DNA of 64,000 nt from Paenibacillus sinopodophylli (GTDB taxonomy: Bacteria > Bacillota > Bacilli > Paenibacillales > Paenibacillaceae): NCBI RefSeq assembly GCF_005930355.1, contig NZ_VDBO01000004.1, positions 351,923 to 415,922 on the forward strand, written 5' to 3'. The notes under the pieces are model-generated. The model saw only the letters and a program-made list of their open reading frames with translations. It searched no databases and was not told the DNA's origin. This document shows, piece after piece, positions 33,972 through 42,953 of this stretch. A program made the position numbers and the translations under genes. The stretch's first letter is position 1, and each line of letters opens with the position of its first letter.

Positions 33972-34949
33972 CTATTTGCTCAATGCCGCAACGACATCTT
34001 CAATTTTTTTGCCATCGGCAATGGGACCGCTTTTCATCCACGTTTCAAAATTAACCTCATGCACCTGCCCTTTTTTAACTGCAGGGAGGCTCTTCCATAA
34101 TTCGCTTTCAATCAGCTGTTTAGACTGCTCCTCCGCGCCAGTATCCACTGTAAGAAATATATGATCGGCATCAAGCTGCGGAATAAGCTCCATCGATAAG
34201 CCAACGACCTTCTCATTTTTGTCTAGGACCAGCTCCTGAACAAGCTTAGCAGGCTTTAGTTGAAGCTCATTGTACAGTACCGGTCCAGCATAGCCTGGTC
34301 CCCCATACAATCGAAGCTCTTTTGCATGCACACGTAAAATTGCAACCGTTTCATCGCCAACTGCAGCCTTTAGCTCCGCTGCCGCATCTGCCGCCTTTTG
34401 ATCGTAGGAAGCAATCACTTCACTCGCTTTATCGGCTTTGCCCAGCAAATCGCCAAGTGTCCGAATCGTTGACCTCCAATCTGCCCGAGCGTCCTTGAAC
34501 GCGTACATTGGCGCTACCTTAGAGAGCTGTTCATATTGTTTTTCTTCATAAACATTCGTTAATATAAGATCAGGCTCCGCTTTCACAAAAGCCTCAACGT
34601 CTCCTTGCACATCAATATCTTCTACCGTCAAACCTAGATAGTCCTGCCCGCTCCACGCACCGATCCGAGATTTGCGAATAGGTGTTAAACCTAGTGACAC
34701 TAACTCGTCCTCCAAGTAAATACCAATGATATGACTTGTATCTGCTGGAATAGTAACTTCGTTACCCATTTCATCGGTTACAACTCGCTCTTGCTCGGCT
34801 GGCGTCTCCGCTCCAGAGGTAACCTCTTCTTTCTCCGTATTTACATTCTCTGAGACATTATTCACTGGGGCATTGTTAGCAGCACCGCAGCCCGAGAGAA
34901 GCATGAGCAATACAAGAGAAGCTCCTATCCATGGTGTTCCTTTAAACAT
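33972..34949 (-). CDS. Iron-siderophore-binding lipoprotein (FecB/FhuD-like)
   Basis: 325 residues from the ATG at 34949 (AAGGAG upstream). A longer frame from 35006 is rejected because it would translate the Fur box. A signal peptide with lipobox LLSGC (Cys21) and an Asn/Glu/Thr linker precede a class III periplasmic-binding fold: LGLTPIRKS, VEAFVKAEPDLILTNVYEE and LRLYGGPGYAGPVLYNELQL. It binds a ferric siderophore for import. No permease or ATPase genes adjoin, so it must work with a transporter encoded elsewhere. Its C-terminal half is clearly homologous to the C-terminus of the regulator encoded next door, implying that both see the same ligand. Confidence 0.88.
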   Translation of the reverse strand: MFKGTPWIGASLVLLMLLSGCGAANNAPVNNVSENVNTEKEEVTSGAETPAEQERVVTDEMGNEVTIPADTSHIIGIYLEDELVSLGLTPIRKSRIGAWSGQDYLGLTVEDIDVQGDVEAFVKAEPDLILTNVYEEKQYEQLSKVAPMYAFKDARADWRSTIRTLGDLLGKADKASEVIASYDQKAADAAAELKAAVGDETVAILRVHAKELRLYGGPGYAGPVLYNELQLKPAKLVQELVLDKNEKVVGLSMELIPQLDADHIFLTVDTGAEEQSKQLIESELWKSLPAVKKGQVHEVNFETWMKSGPIADGKKIEDVVAALSK

Positions 34950-34969
34950 TTCTTTAACCACTCCTTGAA

Positions 34970-34988
34970 TATAATGATAATCATTATC
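34970..34988 (-). promoter_or_regulatory. Fur box
   Basis: The 19-bp sequence TATAATGATAATCATTATC matches the classical Fur box GATAATGATAATCATTATC at 18 of 19 positions and is nearly palindromic. It lies between the -10 element and the ribosome site of the binding-protein gene, an ideal position for iron-dependent repression. Confidence 0.9.
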
Positions 34989-34993
34989 AATAT

Positions 34994-35046
34994 ATTCTAT
35001 TTTCAACGCCTTACCAAGGACAAATAGGCAAATATACTAGGACATT
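34994..35046 (-). promoter_or_regulatory. Promoter and direct repeats upstream of the siderophore-binding protein gene
   Basis: Minus-strand TTGTCC (35018-35023), an 18-base spacer and TAGAAT (34994-34999) precede the Fur box. Upstream, GGACAAAT (35018), GGCAAAT (35027) and GGACATTT (35040), given on the plus strand, are repeated with a 22-base period between the outer pair, a plausible site for the neighbouring AraC-type activator. Confidence 0.5.
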
Positions 35047-35101
35047 TGTGTCATAATGGACGCGAGTTGATGGATCGTATCGTACGCTGCTCACAAATGT
35101 T

Positions 35102-36685
35102 TTAGCCCAGCAACTGCAATGCCTCTGTGATTTTCAGCTTATCCATCTCGAGTCCGCTGCTCATCCATGTATAATAATCGGCCTGATGCACCTGCCCGTT
35201 TCGAACGGCTGCTAGCTTCGACCATATCTCACCGCGCATGATGCTTGCTGCCTGTTGCTCCATACCAGGGTCAATAACGATCAGCAAAAACTCCGTATCC
35301 AGCTCAGCAAGCTGTGATAGCTCAATCTCTGCCCACCAGCTTCTCCATGCCAATTTTTGTACAAGTGAAGGCGCTTGTAATCCAAGGTCGCCATATAAAA
35401 TCGGACCAACAAAACCTTGTGACGGACCACCATACAACCGTAATTGTTGGGAGTTAAATCGCAATAAAGCGACCGTCCGACGTCCGACCTGTCTGCTTAA
35501 TTGTTCACGGGCAAGCTCGGTTTGCCGTTCATATTCGGTCAGAATAGCTGCTGCCTGGTCTAGTTTGCCGAGTATTCTTGCTATTTCCAACAAATCCTCC
35601 CTCCGGCTTCTCCTCCAGGTAACAGCCAACACTGGAGCCATCCGATTCATCAACGTTTCTTGATACGGATCAATATAGTCGCTGCACAATATATATTCAG
35701 GCTTCACCGCTGCAAGGAGGCTAGCTTCCCTCTCCCCAAAGCCTGCTTCTAAATGTCCCAGATGAACCGAGTCCGTCAATCTCATATAGAGCGGATGAGC
35801 TGGCTCTATCATATAGGCAATTGGCAGCACACCTAGTGCCAACATCGCGTCAATAAAAGGTGGATAGAGGCAAGCTATTCGTGTTCTCTCTTGCTTTTGG
35901 TATATCGTTGGCGAGATTCCAAGTGTCTGCCTGAATATCCGACTGAAATAATAAGGCTCTCCAAAACCTGTATGCTCGGCTATATCGCCAATTTTATCCG
36001 ATGACAGGATGAGTGCTTTGCGCGCTTGGTTAAGTCTGATACCTGTCCAATATTCTTGGGGTGTTTTGCCCATTGCCTTCTTAAAAGCACGCGAATAATA
36101 GGGTGCACTCATACCTGCCATCCCAGCCAGCATATCACGCGACAACGGCTCGTGATAATGCTGCTCCATATAGCGTGCTGTTACTAGTAAAGCTTCCCGC
36201 TGACTGATGTTTGGCTTACGCTCCACATCTTTGATCAGCAAATACAGCAGCTCATGAAAATCCATTTGCAGCCGGAATTTCTCAAGTTCTCCGCTATCCA
36301 GCCTGCGTCCATATAGCGTTTTAATACGTTCGATTACCTGCACAGCAGCAAGCTTGGACAGCTCTGCCAGCCACATCGTTTCTAGATCGCGAGCAGCTGC
36401 TGGCAGCTTGAAAGATAGTGCATATACGCTAGTGGTTTCTCCATTCGCCGGCATGAGCCATACGCTCGTATTCGGCATAATCATACATACGCTTCCGGCT
36501 TGTACGGATTGTCTGGCGCCGTTGTTTTCCAATAGGCCCTCACCACTTGTCCAGAACAGAAGTGTTCCATCCTCGTCATGCTGTATGCCAACCAGTTGCT
36601 CGCCTTCTATGCGATAATAATCAATCTTTTCGATTTGCGCACTGGTATGGGCTAATGCAATGGGAAGCCTCGTTATAGGATTCAT
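35102..36685 (-). CDS. Btr-like AraC activator with C-terminal siderophore-binding domain
   Basis: 527 residues from the ATG at 36685 (AGGTGA six bases upstream). An N-terminal cupin-like region (1-130) is followed by an AraC pair of HTHs (about 165-265: LAGMAGMSAPYYSRAFKKAMG, IAEHTGFGEPYYFSRIFRQTLG) and a class III binding-protein domain (about 270-527) with LRLYGGPSQGFVGPILYGDL. This is the layout of Bacillus subtilis Btr (YbbB), which senses ferric bacillibactin and activates its uptake genes. It is encoded 152 bases upstream of the Fur-boxed binding protein, its probable target. Confidence 0.87.
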   Translation of the reverse strand: MNPITRLPIALAHTSAQIEKIDYYRIEGEQLVGIQHDEDGTLLFWTSGEGLLENNGARQSVQAGSVCMIMPNTSVWLMPANGETTSVYALSFKLPAAARDLETMWLAELSKLAAVQVIERIKTLYGRRLDSGELEKFRLQMDFHELLYLLIKDVERKPNISQREALLVTARYMEQHYHEPLSRDMLAGMAGMSAPYYSRAFKKAMGKTPQEYWTGIRLNQARKALILSSDKIGDIAEHTGFGEPYYFSRIFRQTLGISPTIYQKQERTRIACLYPPFIDAMLALGVLPIAYMIEPAHPLYMRLTDSVHLGHLEAGFGEREASLLAAVKPEYILCSDYIDPYQETLMNRMAPVLAVTWRRSRREDLLEIARILGKLDQAAAILTEYERQTELAREQLSRQVGRRTVALLRFNSQQLRLYGGPSQGFVGPILYGDLGLQAPSLVQKLAWRSWWAEIELSQLAELDTEFLLIVIDPGMEQQAASIMRGEIWSKLAAVRNGQVHQADYYTWMSSGLEMDKLKITEALQLLG

Positions 36686-36774
36686 GCTGATCACCTGCTT
36701 GTTAAATATGGATCAAACAACAAAATGTTTCCTTACATTAAATTTTAAATCACCGAGTGATTGACTAACTGCCA

Positions 36775-37080
36775 TTATTCTTCAGTTGAATCGCGCCAAC
36801 CGTTAGCTTTAAGTTTCGCGATATACGTTTCTATATTTATATTCTCCAACTCTACGACTAGTGGTGACAAGGAAACCCAGCATTCATCTGAAGCATAATT
36901 TATCGTTGTTTTGACCACTTCATAGCCGTTGTGATAATCCGGGTGAAAGCCTGGATCATCAATGATATCCCCTTGCATAGGACGGATCGTAGATTCAAAA
37001 GTTTTCACGAGTGACGCTTGAACAAGCGTTTCATATTGTTTGGTAACGGATGAGACAAAAATCAATAAGTGAATTTTCAT
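36775..37080 (-). CDS. Hypothetical protein, 101 residues
   Basis: The ATG at 37080 has AAGGAGG five to six bases upstream. The protein begins MKIHLLIFVSSVTKQYETL and contains no membrane segment or signal peptide. It follows the DUF6630-like gene after 20 bases, so the two are co-transcribed. I do not recognise the family. Confidence 0.7.
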   Translation of the reverse strand: MKIHLLIFVSSVTKQYETLVQASLVKTFESTIRPMQGDIIDDPGFHPDYHNGYEVVKTTINYASDECWVSLSPLVVELENINIETYIAKLKANGWRDSTEE

Positions 37081-37100
37081 AGAAGCCTCCTTCTGCCCAT

Positions 37101-37697
37101 TCAACTGTCAAAATGATCAATGATCCGGTACCCCGCAGCATGCGCCAATTGCTTCAATTCGCCCATCATCACAGCTTCTACCGCAATCAACACATAGCTG
37201 TCACTCTCGATATCCAAGCATGCCAGCGCAATATCGTACGCTAAAAGCTTATTTTTCATTAATTCCAGCATTACGTCTGTTGGCTGTTGATCTTCGTACT
37301 CAAACTCTGACCAATCCTTATCCGCTGGGAGCAGCTGTTTTCTTGCGATTAATCTACGAATCACATAAAGAATCGTGCTGCCTTCTGACTTCCAATCCAT
37401 TTCATCAGCTAGTCTTTCTTCCATTAAGGCATCTACCAGTGCAATCCAAGGCAGCTCTTCAAGCGGCCCCGTTATTCCTCGATCGTCCAACCTATCCTGC
37501 CATTTCTCGCAATATTCATCAGGAGCAAGATAGGCATCGCTAACCTCTTGCACGATATCTTCATTGCCTATAGACAGCTTTCTGCTAAGCTCAAGCAGCG
37601 CAGCGAACCTTTCTTCCTCCATGCCTTGCTCTAGATCAGTATCTGACAAAAGCATCGCATCCACTTTCTTTTTTCGAAAAAAATCGAATAAGCCCAT
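37101..37697 (-). CDS. Hypothetical protein, possibly DUF6630 family
   Basis: 198 residues from the ATG at 37697 (GAGGAT nine bases upstream). A basic, Phe-rich start (MGLFDFFRKKK) is followed by an acidic helical protein (FAALLELSRKLSIGNEDIV, LAPDEYCEKWQDRLDDRGI, PWIALVDALMEERLADEMDW). It resembles my recollection of DUF6630, often encoded among immunity- or Imm-like proteins, but function is unknown. No signal peptide is present. Confidence 0.7.
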   Translation of the reverse strand: MGLFDFFRKKKVDAMLLSDTDLEQGMEEERFAALLELSRKLSIGNEDIVQEVSDAYLAPDEYCEKWQDRLDDRGITGPLEELPWIALVDALMEERLADEMDWKSEGSTILYVIRRLIARKQLLPADKDWSEFEYEDQQPTDVMLELMKNKLLAYDIALACLDIESDSYVLIAVEAVMMGELKQLAHAAGYRIIDHFDS

Positions 37698-37901
37698 GCT
37701 GCACATCCTCTAATTCAGATTAATAGACCTTCACTTTCTCTGCTTGCTATATCATTTGTTGATGCTATCGTCAGGGTACCTCTCAATTGTATTACAAGAC
37801 GAATAAGAAAAACCACTCCAGCGGCTTGGCAGTCAGCTTACAAAAGTTGAGAAACCATAAAAAAATGAGTAAAATAGAATTATTGAAAGGGGAGTTTTGA
37901 A

Positions 37902-38969
37902 ATGAGCGATTTGGCAAACAACATGGAAATAGGAATCAGTACGTTTTTGGAGACAACACCTCATCCGGTGACAGGAGAAGTCATCAGCCATGCCGAGCGT
38001 CTGCGCAATGCAGTTGAAGAAATCGTGCTGGCCGATCAGGTCGGCCTTGATGTATATGGAATCGGCGAACATCATCGGGCTGACTACGCTGGCACCGCGC
38101 CTGCTGTCGTACTTGCAGCCGCCGCAACAATGACGAAGCACATTCGGCTGACAAGCGCGGTAACCGTCCTTTCCTCCGACGATCCCGTTCGTGTGTATCA
38201 AGCCTTCTCCACATTAGACGGTCTCTCGAATGGACGCGCAGAAATAATGGCAGGCCGTGGTTCATTCATCGAATCTTTCCCATTGTTTGGATACAGCCTT
38301 GATGATTATGAAGAGCTATTCGAAGAAAATCTAGAGCTGCTGCTGGCTATCCGTGAATCCGAGAAGGTAACATGGCGCGGCGGCCATCGCCCTGCGATCA
38401 ACAATCTAGCTGTGTACCCACGGTCCGTTCAAAGCAAGCTTCCGGTCTGGATTGCAAGCGGCGGCAACCCTGAGTCTGCTGTTCGTGCCGGTACGCTTGG
38501 CCTTCCTATCGCTTTTGCCATTATCGGCGGCATGCCTGAGAGCTTTGCACCGCTTGTTGCTCTCTACAAAGAAGCAGCAGCAAAAGCAGGACATGACCCA
38601 AGCAAGCTGTCCATCGCAACGCATTCCCATGGGTTTGTCGCAGACACAACTGAGCAAGCAGCCGACTCGTTTTTCCTGCCAACGCAAGCACAGATGAATG
38701 TCATCGGTCGTGAGCGCGGCTGGCGCCAGTATTATGATCGCAACGCTTATGATGCGGCTCGCAGTCTGCGCGGTGCGCTTTATGTAGGCGATCCGGAATA
38801 TGTAGCAGAGAAGATCTTGCTGCTCCGCAAGAACCTAGGCGTAAGTCGCTTCTTCCTGCATATCAACGTTGGCACGATGCCTCACAAAGAGGTGCTTCAC
38901 GCGATTGAACTGCTAGGTACGAAGGTAGCGCCGATTGTACGCAAAGAGCTTGCAAAAAACCAATCATAA
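37902..38969 (+). CDS. LLM-class flavin-dependent oxidoreductase
   Basis: 355 residues of the bacterial-luciferase-like TIM-barrel family: GIGEHHRADYAGTAPAVVLAAAA, AVTVLSSDDPVRVYQAFSTLDGLSNGRAEIMAGRGSF and PVWIASGGNPESAVRAG. Such enzymes use FMNH2 or F420 with diverse substrates. The ATG follows AAAGGGGAG. It is a single-gene unit ending at a shared terminator. Substrate unknown. Confidence 0.9.
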   Translation: MSDLANNMEIGISTFLETTPHPVTGEVISHAERLRNAVEEIVLADQVGLDVYGIGEHHRADYAGTAPAVVLAAAATMTKHIRLTSAVTVLSSDDPVRVYQAFSTLDGLSNGRAEIMAGRGSFIESFPLFGYSLDDYEELFEENLELLLAIRESEKVTWRGGHRPAINNLAVYPRSVQSKLPVWIASGGNPESAVRAGTLGLPIAFAIIGGMPESFAPLVALYKEAAAKAGHDPSKLSIATHSHGFVADTTEQAADSFFLPTQAQMNVIGRERGWRQYYDRNAYDAARSLRGALYVGDPEYVAEKILLLRKNLGVSRFFLHINVGTMPHKEVLHAIELLGTKVAPIVRKELAKNQS

Positions 38970-38980
38970 ACCTTATAAAT

Positions 38981-39026
38981 AAAGCGTGAGCCTTGGAACA
39001 GATAAGTAATCCGAGGCTCACGCTTT
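38981..39026. terminator. Bidirectional terminator between LLM oxidoreductase and thyA
   Basis: AAAGCGTGAGCCT and AGGCTCACGCTTT form a 13-bp stem extended by a few more pairs, followed by TTTTTATTT on the plus strand; a shorter T-run serves the minus strand. Confidence 0.85.
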
Positions 39027-39040
39027 TTATTTAACTGTGG

Positions 39041-39874
39041 TCAAATCGCAATCTCCATCTTAATCGCTGGATGATGCTTATAATGAAGAAGCTTGAAATC
39101 ATCAATCGTGAAGTCATCGATGTCCGTAATGTCTGGATTTATCCATAGCTCTGGTGCCGCATAGGCTTCTCGTTCGATCTGCTCCTGCAGCGCATCCATG
39201 TGGCGTTCGTAAATGTGAGCATCATTGATGTTAAAGGTTAATGTGCCGAGTGCGTAGCCCGTAACCTGTGCAATCATACGCTGCAGCACATAGTATTGAA
39301 ATATGTTGAACGGGTTGCCCAGTCCAATATCATTCGATCTGGCATTTACGATCAGATGAAGCTTCCCCTCTTTTACGATCCACTGATTATTCCAGACACA
39401 TGGATATAGCTCCATTTCGTCAAGCTCATCGATATCCCATAGCGAGATGACATGCCTTCTTGAGGCAGGGTTGTTTTTGAGCTGTTCAATGAGATGATGC
39501 ACTTGATTCGTCAGCTTGCCATTCAAGGTTATCTCTTTCCCAAGCTGATAGCCATATGCTTTTCCGATATTGTTATGGTTATTCGTCCATTCCCGCCAGA
39601 TCGATACGTTATGTTCGTCCAAATAAGCGCAGTCGCTTGTACGCTTCACATAAAACCATAGCATCTCATGTATGGCCGACTTCCAAGGGACTCGTTTGGT
39701 CGTTAGAATGGGAACCTCTGTATTGTCATAAGTGACTTGCTTGCAAATGATACTTTTGGTGTGCGCAGGTGTGCCGTCAGCCCATACCGTTCTAACGGTT
39801 TGATCTTTATCCCATATCCCGTGCTCTACAATATCCATAACCAGTTTTTTATAAATATCATCCGCTAATGACAA
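39041..39874 (-). CDS. thyA: Thymidylate synthase
   Basis: Methylates dUMP to dTMP with methylene-tetrahydrofolate. Landmarks are VRTVWADGTPAHT, ILTTKRVPWKSAIHEMLWF, the catalytic Cys in LYPCVWNNQW, RSNDIGLGNPFNIFQYYVLQRMIAQVTGY and NINDAHIYERH. The open frame extends to an ATG at 39928 without a ribosome site. I prefer the TTG at 39874, which has GGGAGAGG five bases upstream and gives 277 residues, aligning with the N-terminus of the Bacillus enzyme (LADDIYKKLVMDIVEHGI). Confidence 0.93.
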   Translation of the reverse strand: MSLADDIYKKLVMDIVEHGIWDKDQTVRTVWADGTPAHTKSIICKQVTYDNTEVPILTTKRVPWKSAIHEMLWFYVKRTSDCAYLDEHNVSIWREWTNNHNNIGKAYGYQLGKEITLNGKLTNQVHHLIEQLKNNPASRRHVISLWDIDELDEMELYPCVWNNQWIVKEGKLHLIVNARSNDIGLGNPFNIFQYYVLQRMIAQVTGYALGTLTFNINDAHIYERHMDALQEQIEREAYAAPELWINPDITDIDDFTIDDFKLLHYKHHPAIKMEIAI

Positions 39875-39946
39875 GTTAACCTCTCCCAGCTTGTTTTCTC
39901 CTACAAAGACACTGTCTATATGACTCATGATAGCGCAAAGAAACCT

Positions 39947-40378
39947 TCACTCCAAGCTAGGCGTATCTTCAAAACTCGCTAATGCCTTCACAAGGTTGCT
40001 ATACCGGGTTGAACCCAACAACACCTCATTATACAAAGACATATACATCATAATGTTCCTAGAATTGAAATCATGTCTTGTGAATTGCTTTAATGTGTCT
40101 ACATACTCCACAAAAAATGTTATTTTTTTCATGTCACGCTTGGATAGAGCTAACCCGCTCAAATGCTTAGACAGCTCCTCTATTCGCTCGGAGATATACG
40201 GTACAACCTCTTCAATCTCATCCTCTGTGACTCGCCCCTCCAGCAACGAGAAGCGTTCCCACTGCTGCTTATACCACTCCACCTTCTCGTTATGCAGGAT
40301 GCGATAAATAGGCTCCGCCAGCATTATTTCCCTATGCAGCCTTCGAATAGACATTCTACGGATAAACACTTGCAGCAT
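39947..40378 (-). CDS. Hypothetical protein, 143 residues
   Basis: The start is placed at the ATG at 40378, with AAGGTG six bases upstream, rather than the longer frame from 40468. The protein is soluble, charged and helical (IRRMSIRRLHREIMLAEPIY, WERFSLLEGRVTEDEIEEVV). No recognised family. It is divergent from the DUF4180 gene. Confidence 0.6.
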   Translation of the reverse strand: MLQVFIRRMSIRRLHREIMLAEPIYRILHNEKVEWYKQQWERFSLLEGRVTEDEIEEVVPYISERIEELSKHLSGLALSKRDMKKITFFVEYVDTLKQFTRHDFNSRNIMMYMSLYNEVLLGSTRYSNLVKALASFEDTPSLE

Positions 40379-40493
40379 CAGAATCACCTTCTCCTGTCCT
40401 ACTGAAACGAAGTTCCTTCCCAGGCTTGAATAGCTAATATCTATGCGATATACTCCCCATAAAGCCATACATTCGTGAAGGGTGAGAAAGAAT

Positions 40494-40862
40494 ATGAAAA
40501 TAATGGTTGATCAGCACAATGAATCAAGGATAGCTATTATCGAAAGCGACGAGATTGTCATTGCGAATGCACAGGATGCTTTGGATTTACTGGCTACCGT
40601 TAGCTATCATGAAGATTGCTACAAAATTATCATTAATAAATCGAACATCAACGAAGATTTTTTCGATTTAAAGACGAAGCTTGCCGGTGACATTTTGCAG
40701 AAGTATACGAACTATCAAGTGAAGCTCGCCATTGTTGGCGACTTTGACAGCTACGACAGCAAGAGCTTAAAGGATTTCATTTATGAATGCAACAAGGGGA
40801 AGCAGGTATTCTTTACCAAGGACCTTCCTTCTGCACTTCAAGCCCTTCACCGTATCGTGTGA
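40494..40862 (+). CDS. DUF4180-family protein
   Basis: 122 residues from the ATG at 40494, preceded by AAGGGTGAG. An alpha/beta protein with SRIAIIESDEIVIANAQDAL, DCYKIIINKSNINEDFFDL and KLAIVGDFDSYDSKSLKDFI, the typical DUF4180 layout. Function is unknown. It stands alone. Confidence 0.82.
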   Translation: MKIMVDQHNESRIAIIESDEIVIANAQDALDLLATVSYHEDCYKIIINKSNINEDFFDLKTKLAGDILQKYTNYQVKLAIVGDFDSYDSKSLKDFIYECNKGKQVFFTKDLPSALQALHRIV

Positions 40863-40867
40863 TCTCT

Positions 40868-41746
40868 TCAGAACAAATCCAGTTGTTCCACAATAGGCGG
40901 AGGCGGCTCATTCGGGCTGCTGCCATCCGGCCTTGTTAACCCGAGCAGCTCCATCAGCCGCTTCGCATTGCCAGCCGCATCTCCACCAGAGTTATTGTTA
41001 AAAATAACATAAACATGCTTGCTCTGTTGCTCCAACACTTTCAACATGCCGACCCATTCCAGCAGCTCTTCCTCGCTATAACGATACAAATAACGAACCT
41101 CCCGCCAATTCGGCGCACTTGCTTGGTTCCAGCCGGATACGTTGCGTCCATGGAATCGAACGACTGTAGCTTCCGCATCCGTCGCCTTCAGCACCGTCGG
41201 AATCGATCCGATTCCCGCCTGCGGTTCATCGCAGACGCTGTGCATCCACTGTTCCCTTCTCATGAACGATAACGTCTTCTCTCGGTAGTCTTCGGTAAAC
41301 CAGCTCTGATGCCGAAATTCGAGTGCACATGGAATGCCGCTCATCCGCTTCTTCGTTTCCCTCAGAATGCGTACGTTGGCCTGCGTGCAATCGAACCATG
41401 GCGGATATTGGAACAGCGCTGCTGTCAGCCGCCCAGCCTCTATCACAGGCTCAAGCATGTCACGAAACGCGGTGAACATCTCATTAGTCTCCGCAACCGG
41501 CAAAACAGGGCCGCGCTGATGCCCCGTCATGCCTTGATAAGCTTTCACGACGAATTGCAGACTGGCCGGCGTATCCGCTAGCCATTTCGCGAATCGCTCC
41601 TTGGACTGGATGGCATAGAAGGTGCTGTCCACCTCTACTACAGGGAAATGCTTGGCATATTGCCGTAGCTTGCTGCCGGCTTTGGCAACAGAAATATACA
41701 GCTGATCGTGATCGCCCCAGCCTGCTAGACCAATATGTATGGGCAT
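40868..41746 (-). CDS. DUF72-family TIM-barrel protein
   Basis: 292 residues from the ATG at 41746 (GGAGG seven bases upstream). Family landmarks are IHIGLAGWGDHDQLY, KHFPVVEVDSTFYAIQSKERFAKW, ALEFRHQSWF, VVRFHGRN and HVYVIFNNNSGGDAAGNAKRL. DUF72 proteins are cytosolic barrels without an established reaction. Its 3' end lies six bases from the convergent DUF4180 gene with no terminator between them. Confidence 0.9.
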   Translation of the reverse strand: MPIHIGLAGWGDHDQLYISVAKAGSKLRQYAKHFPVVEVDSTFYAIQSKERFAKWLADTPASLQFVVKAYQGMTGHQRGPVLPVAETNEMFTAFRDMLEPVIEAGRLTAALFQYPPWFDCTQANVRILRETKKRMSGIPCALEFRHQSWFTEDYREKTLSFMRREQWMHSVCDEPQAGIGSIPTVLKATDAEATVVRFHGRNVSGWNQASAPNWREVRYLYRYSEEELLEWVGMLKVLEQQSKHVYVIFNNNSGGDAAGNAKRLMELLGLTRPDGSSPNEPPPPIVEQLDLF

Positions 41747-41797
41747 GTCCATTCCTCCGATTGTGCTTTCCAACTATTATACCTAATTTTCAGATAC

Positions 41798-41894
41798 AAG
41801 CGTAAACGGCTGAAGCCGTCCTCTGGCAGCTATACTCACGTTTCGAGTAGACGTATAGAGAAAGTATGAGTAAAATCATATACTTTCCTATACG
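41798..41894 (+). repeat. Interspersed two-hairpin repeat, copy A
   Basis: 97 bp. It starts GCGTAAACGGCTGAAGCCG and ends with TATAGAGAAAG...CTTTCCTATA, a conserved imperfect stem. It matches copy B closely in order and length and shares the AT-rich core with copies C and D. It is intergenic, between the MEKHLA and DUF72 genes. Confidence 0.7.
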
Positions 41895-41897
41895 TAG

Positions 41898-41938
41898 AAA
41901 AAAACAGCTCTCCCGTAGAAATCCCTACTAGAGAACTG
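41898..41938 (-). terminator. Terminator of the MEKHLA gene
   Basis: CAGCTCTC (41905-41912) pairs with GAGAACTG (41931-41938), with an inner GTAG/CTAC stem, and a T7 run follows on the minus strand. Confidence 0.7.
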
Positions 41939-41963
41939 CTTAGAAGCTGTTGCTATCTGCAAC

Positions 41964-42428
41964 CTATATCATCTGATATTCTTTAAAAGCCGCCGCTTGT
42001 CCACGATAAGCGTCATTCTCATCCAATAGATTCCATACCGTCGCGTTCACAATATAAAATCGCTGGCCTGTGCTCGAGATTCGGATGCCCGTGTAATTAT
42101 CGACATAGCCGTTCGCCGTTACCTCTTCAAAGAAGCGATCCCGCTCCTCTCGTTCCATCTGCTCCGCCGTAAGTCTGGAAGGTGTGCGCGTGAAAGTCTC
42201 CCATTCCATCCCCCAAAGGCTGAGTCCACGGCGATTCCCATAATTCAGAACCGGGTCTTCCTCTATCCCATGGGATAGAATAACGATGGATGCTTCGAAC
42301 AGCTGCTCCTTCACACTCTGCCCAGGCATTAGCACCAACAGCTGCTTCCCGGTCCATCTCAGGTAGCTGTCCACTAGAAGCCTCGCATGCTCCTCAGTTG
42401 CCCCAACACCTGTCAGCGGTATTCGCAT
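41964..42428 (-). CDS. Stand-alone MEKHLA-domain protein
   Basis: 154 residues from the ATG at 42428 (GGGGAGGAG seven bases upstream). The whole protein is a PAS-related MEKHLA domain: LFEASIVILSHGIEEDPVLNYGN, LSLWGMEWETFTRTPSRLTAE, VDNYTGIRISSTGQRFYI and NATVWNLLDENDAYRGQAA. The domain is best known from plant HD-ZIP III proteins, and bacterial stand-alone forms have no known function. It may bind a small ligand. Confidence 0.85.
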   Translation of the reverse strand: MRIPLTGVGATEEHARLLVDSYLRWTGKQLLVLMPGQSVKEQLFEASIVILSHGIEEDPVLNYGNRRGLSLWGMEWETFTRTPSRLTAEQMEREERDRFFEEVTANGYVDNYTGIRISSTGQRFYIVNATVWNLLDENDAYRGQAAAFKEYQMI

Positions 42429-42524
42429 CGTTATGCTCCTCCCCATTTGATTCTCTTTTCTTTATATATCACGAGGAGCCGAACATGTCCACTAAACCTC
42501 GGCTGTCCATTCACAGCTTAGCCA

Positions 42525-42953
42525 CTAAGTGCGGTTCAGACTGCGCAAGCGCAGTAATGCCGTTAGAATGATGAGGAAAGCGACAAGCGCCAGCATAGGG
42601 ATTGTAATAAAGCCGAACCAATTCAAATAGTCGCCTTGACAGGAGACAGGACCACAAGCCGCAAGCGGAGAATCATGCGGAAGCTTCTGAAGTATCGTAT
42701 GGTAGAGAGAGAATCCCCCTCCTATGACAACAAGCGGCAACGCATAGGACACGATTCCTGAGTCTCCTTTGGAATAAGCGATTCCAAGCAAAAGAGCCAG
42801 CGGGTACATGAATATGCGCTGGAACCAGCAAAGACTGCATGGTGCAAAGTGCATAACCTCGCTCAAATATAAACTTCCTGCCGTAGCGAGTACGGCTGTT
42901 GCCCATGCTGCGAACAGCCAAAACGATTTTTTCTTATCTAATGTTTCTTCCAA
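42525..42953 (-). CDS. bdbC: DsbB/BdbC-type disulfide oxidoreductase
   Basis: 142 residues with four membrane helices and two external redox pairs: CSLC after the second helix start (FAPCSLCWFQRIFMYPLAL) and CGPVSC in the second loop. It reoxidises a thioredoxin-like partner (BdbD) using quinone. TTG at 42953 is the likely start, with GAGGAG six to seven bases upstream. No bdbD is adjacent. Confidence 0.88.
   Translation of the reverse strand: MEETLDKKKSFWLFAAWATAVLATAGSLYLSEVMHFAPCSLCWFQRIFMYPLALLLGIAYSKGDSGIVSYALPLVVIGGGFSLYHTILQKLPHDSPLAACGPVSCQGDYLNWFGFITIPMLALVAFLIILTALLRLRSLNRT

Noticed and set aside
34950..35006. Upstream extension of the siderophore-binding protein by 19 codons
   Set aside because: The extra codons are the Fur box and promoter. 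The ATG at 34949 has a ribosome site and is followed by a proper signal peptide.
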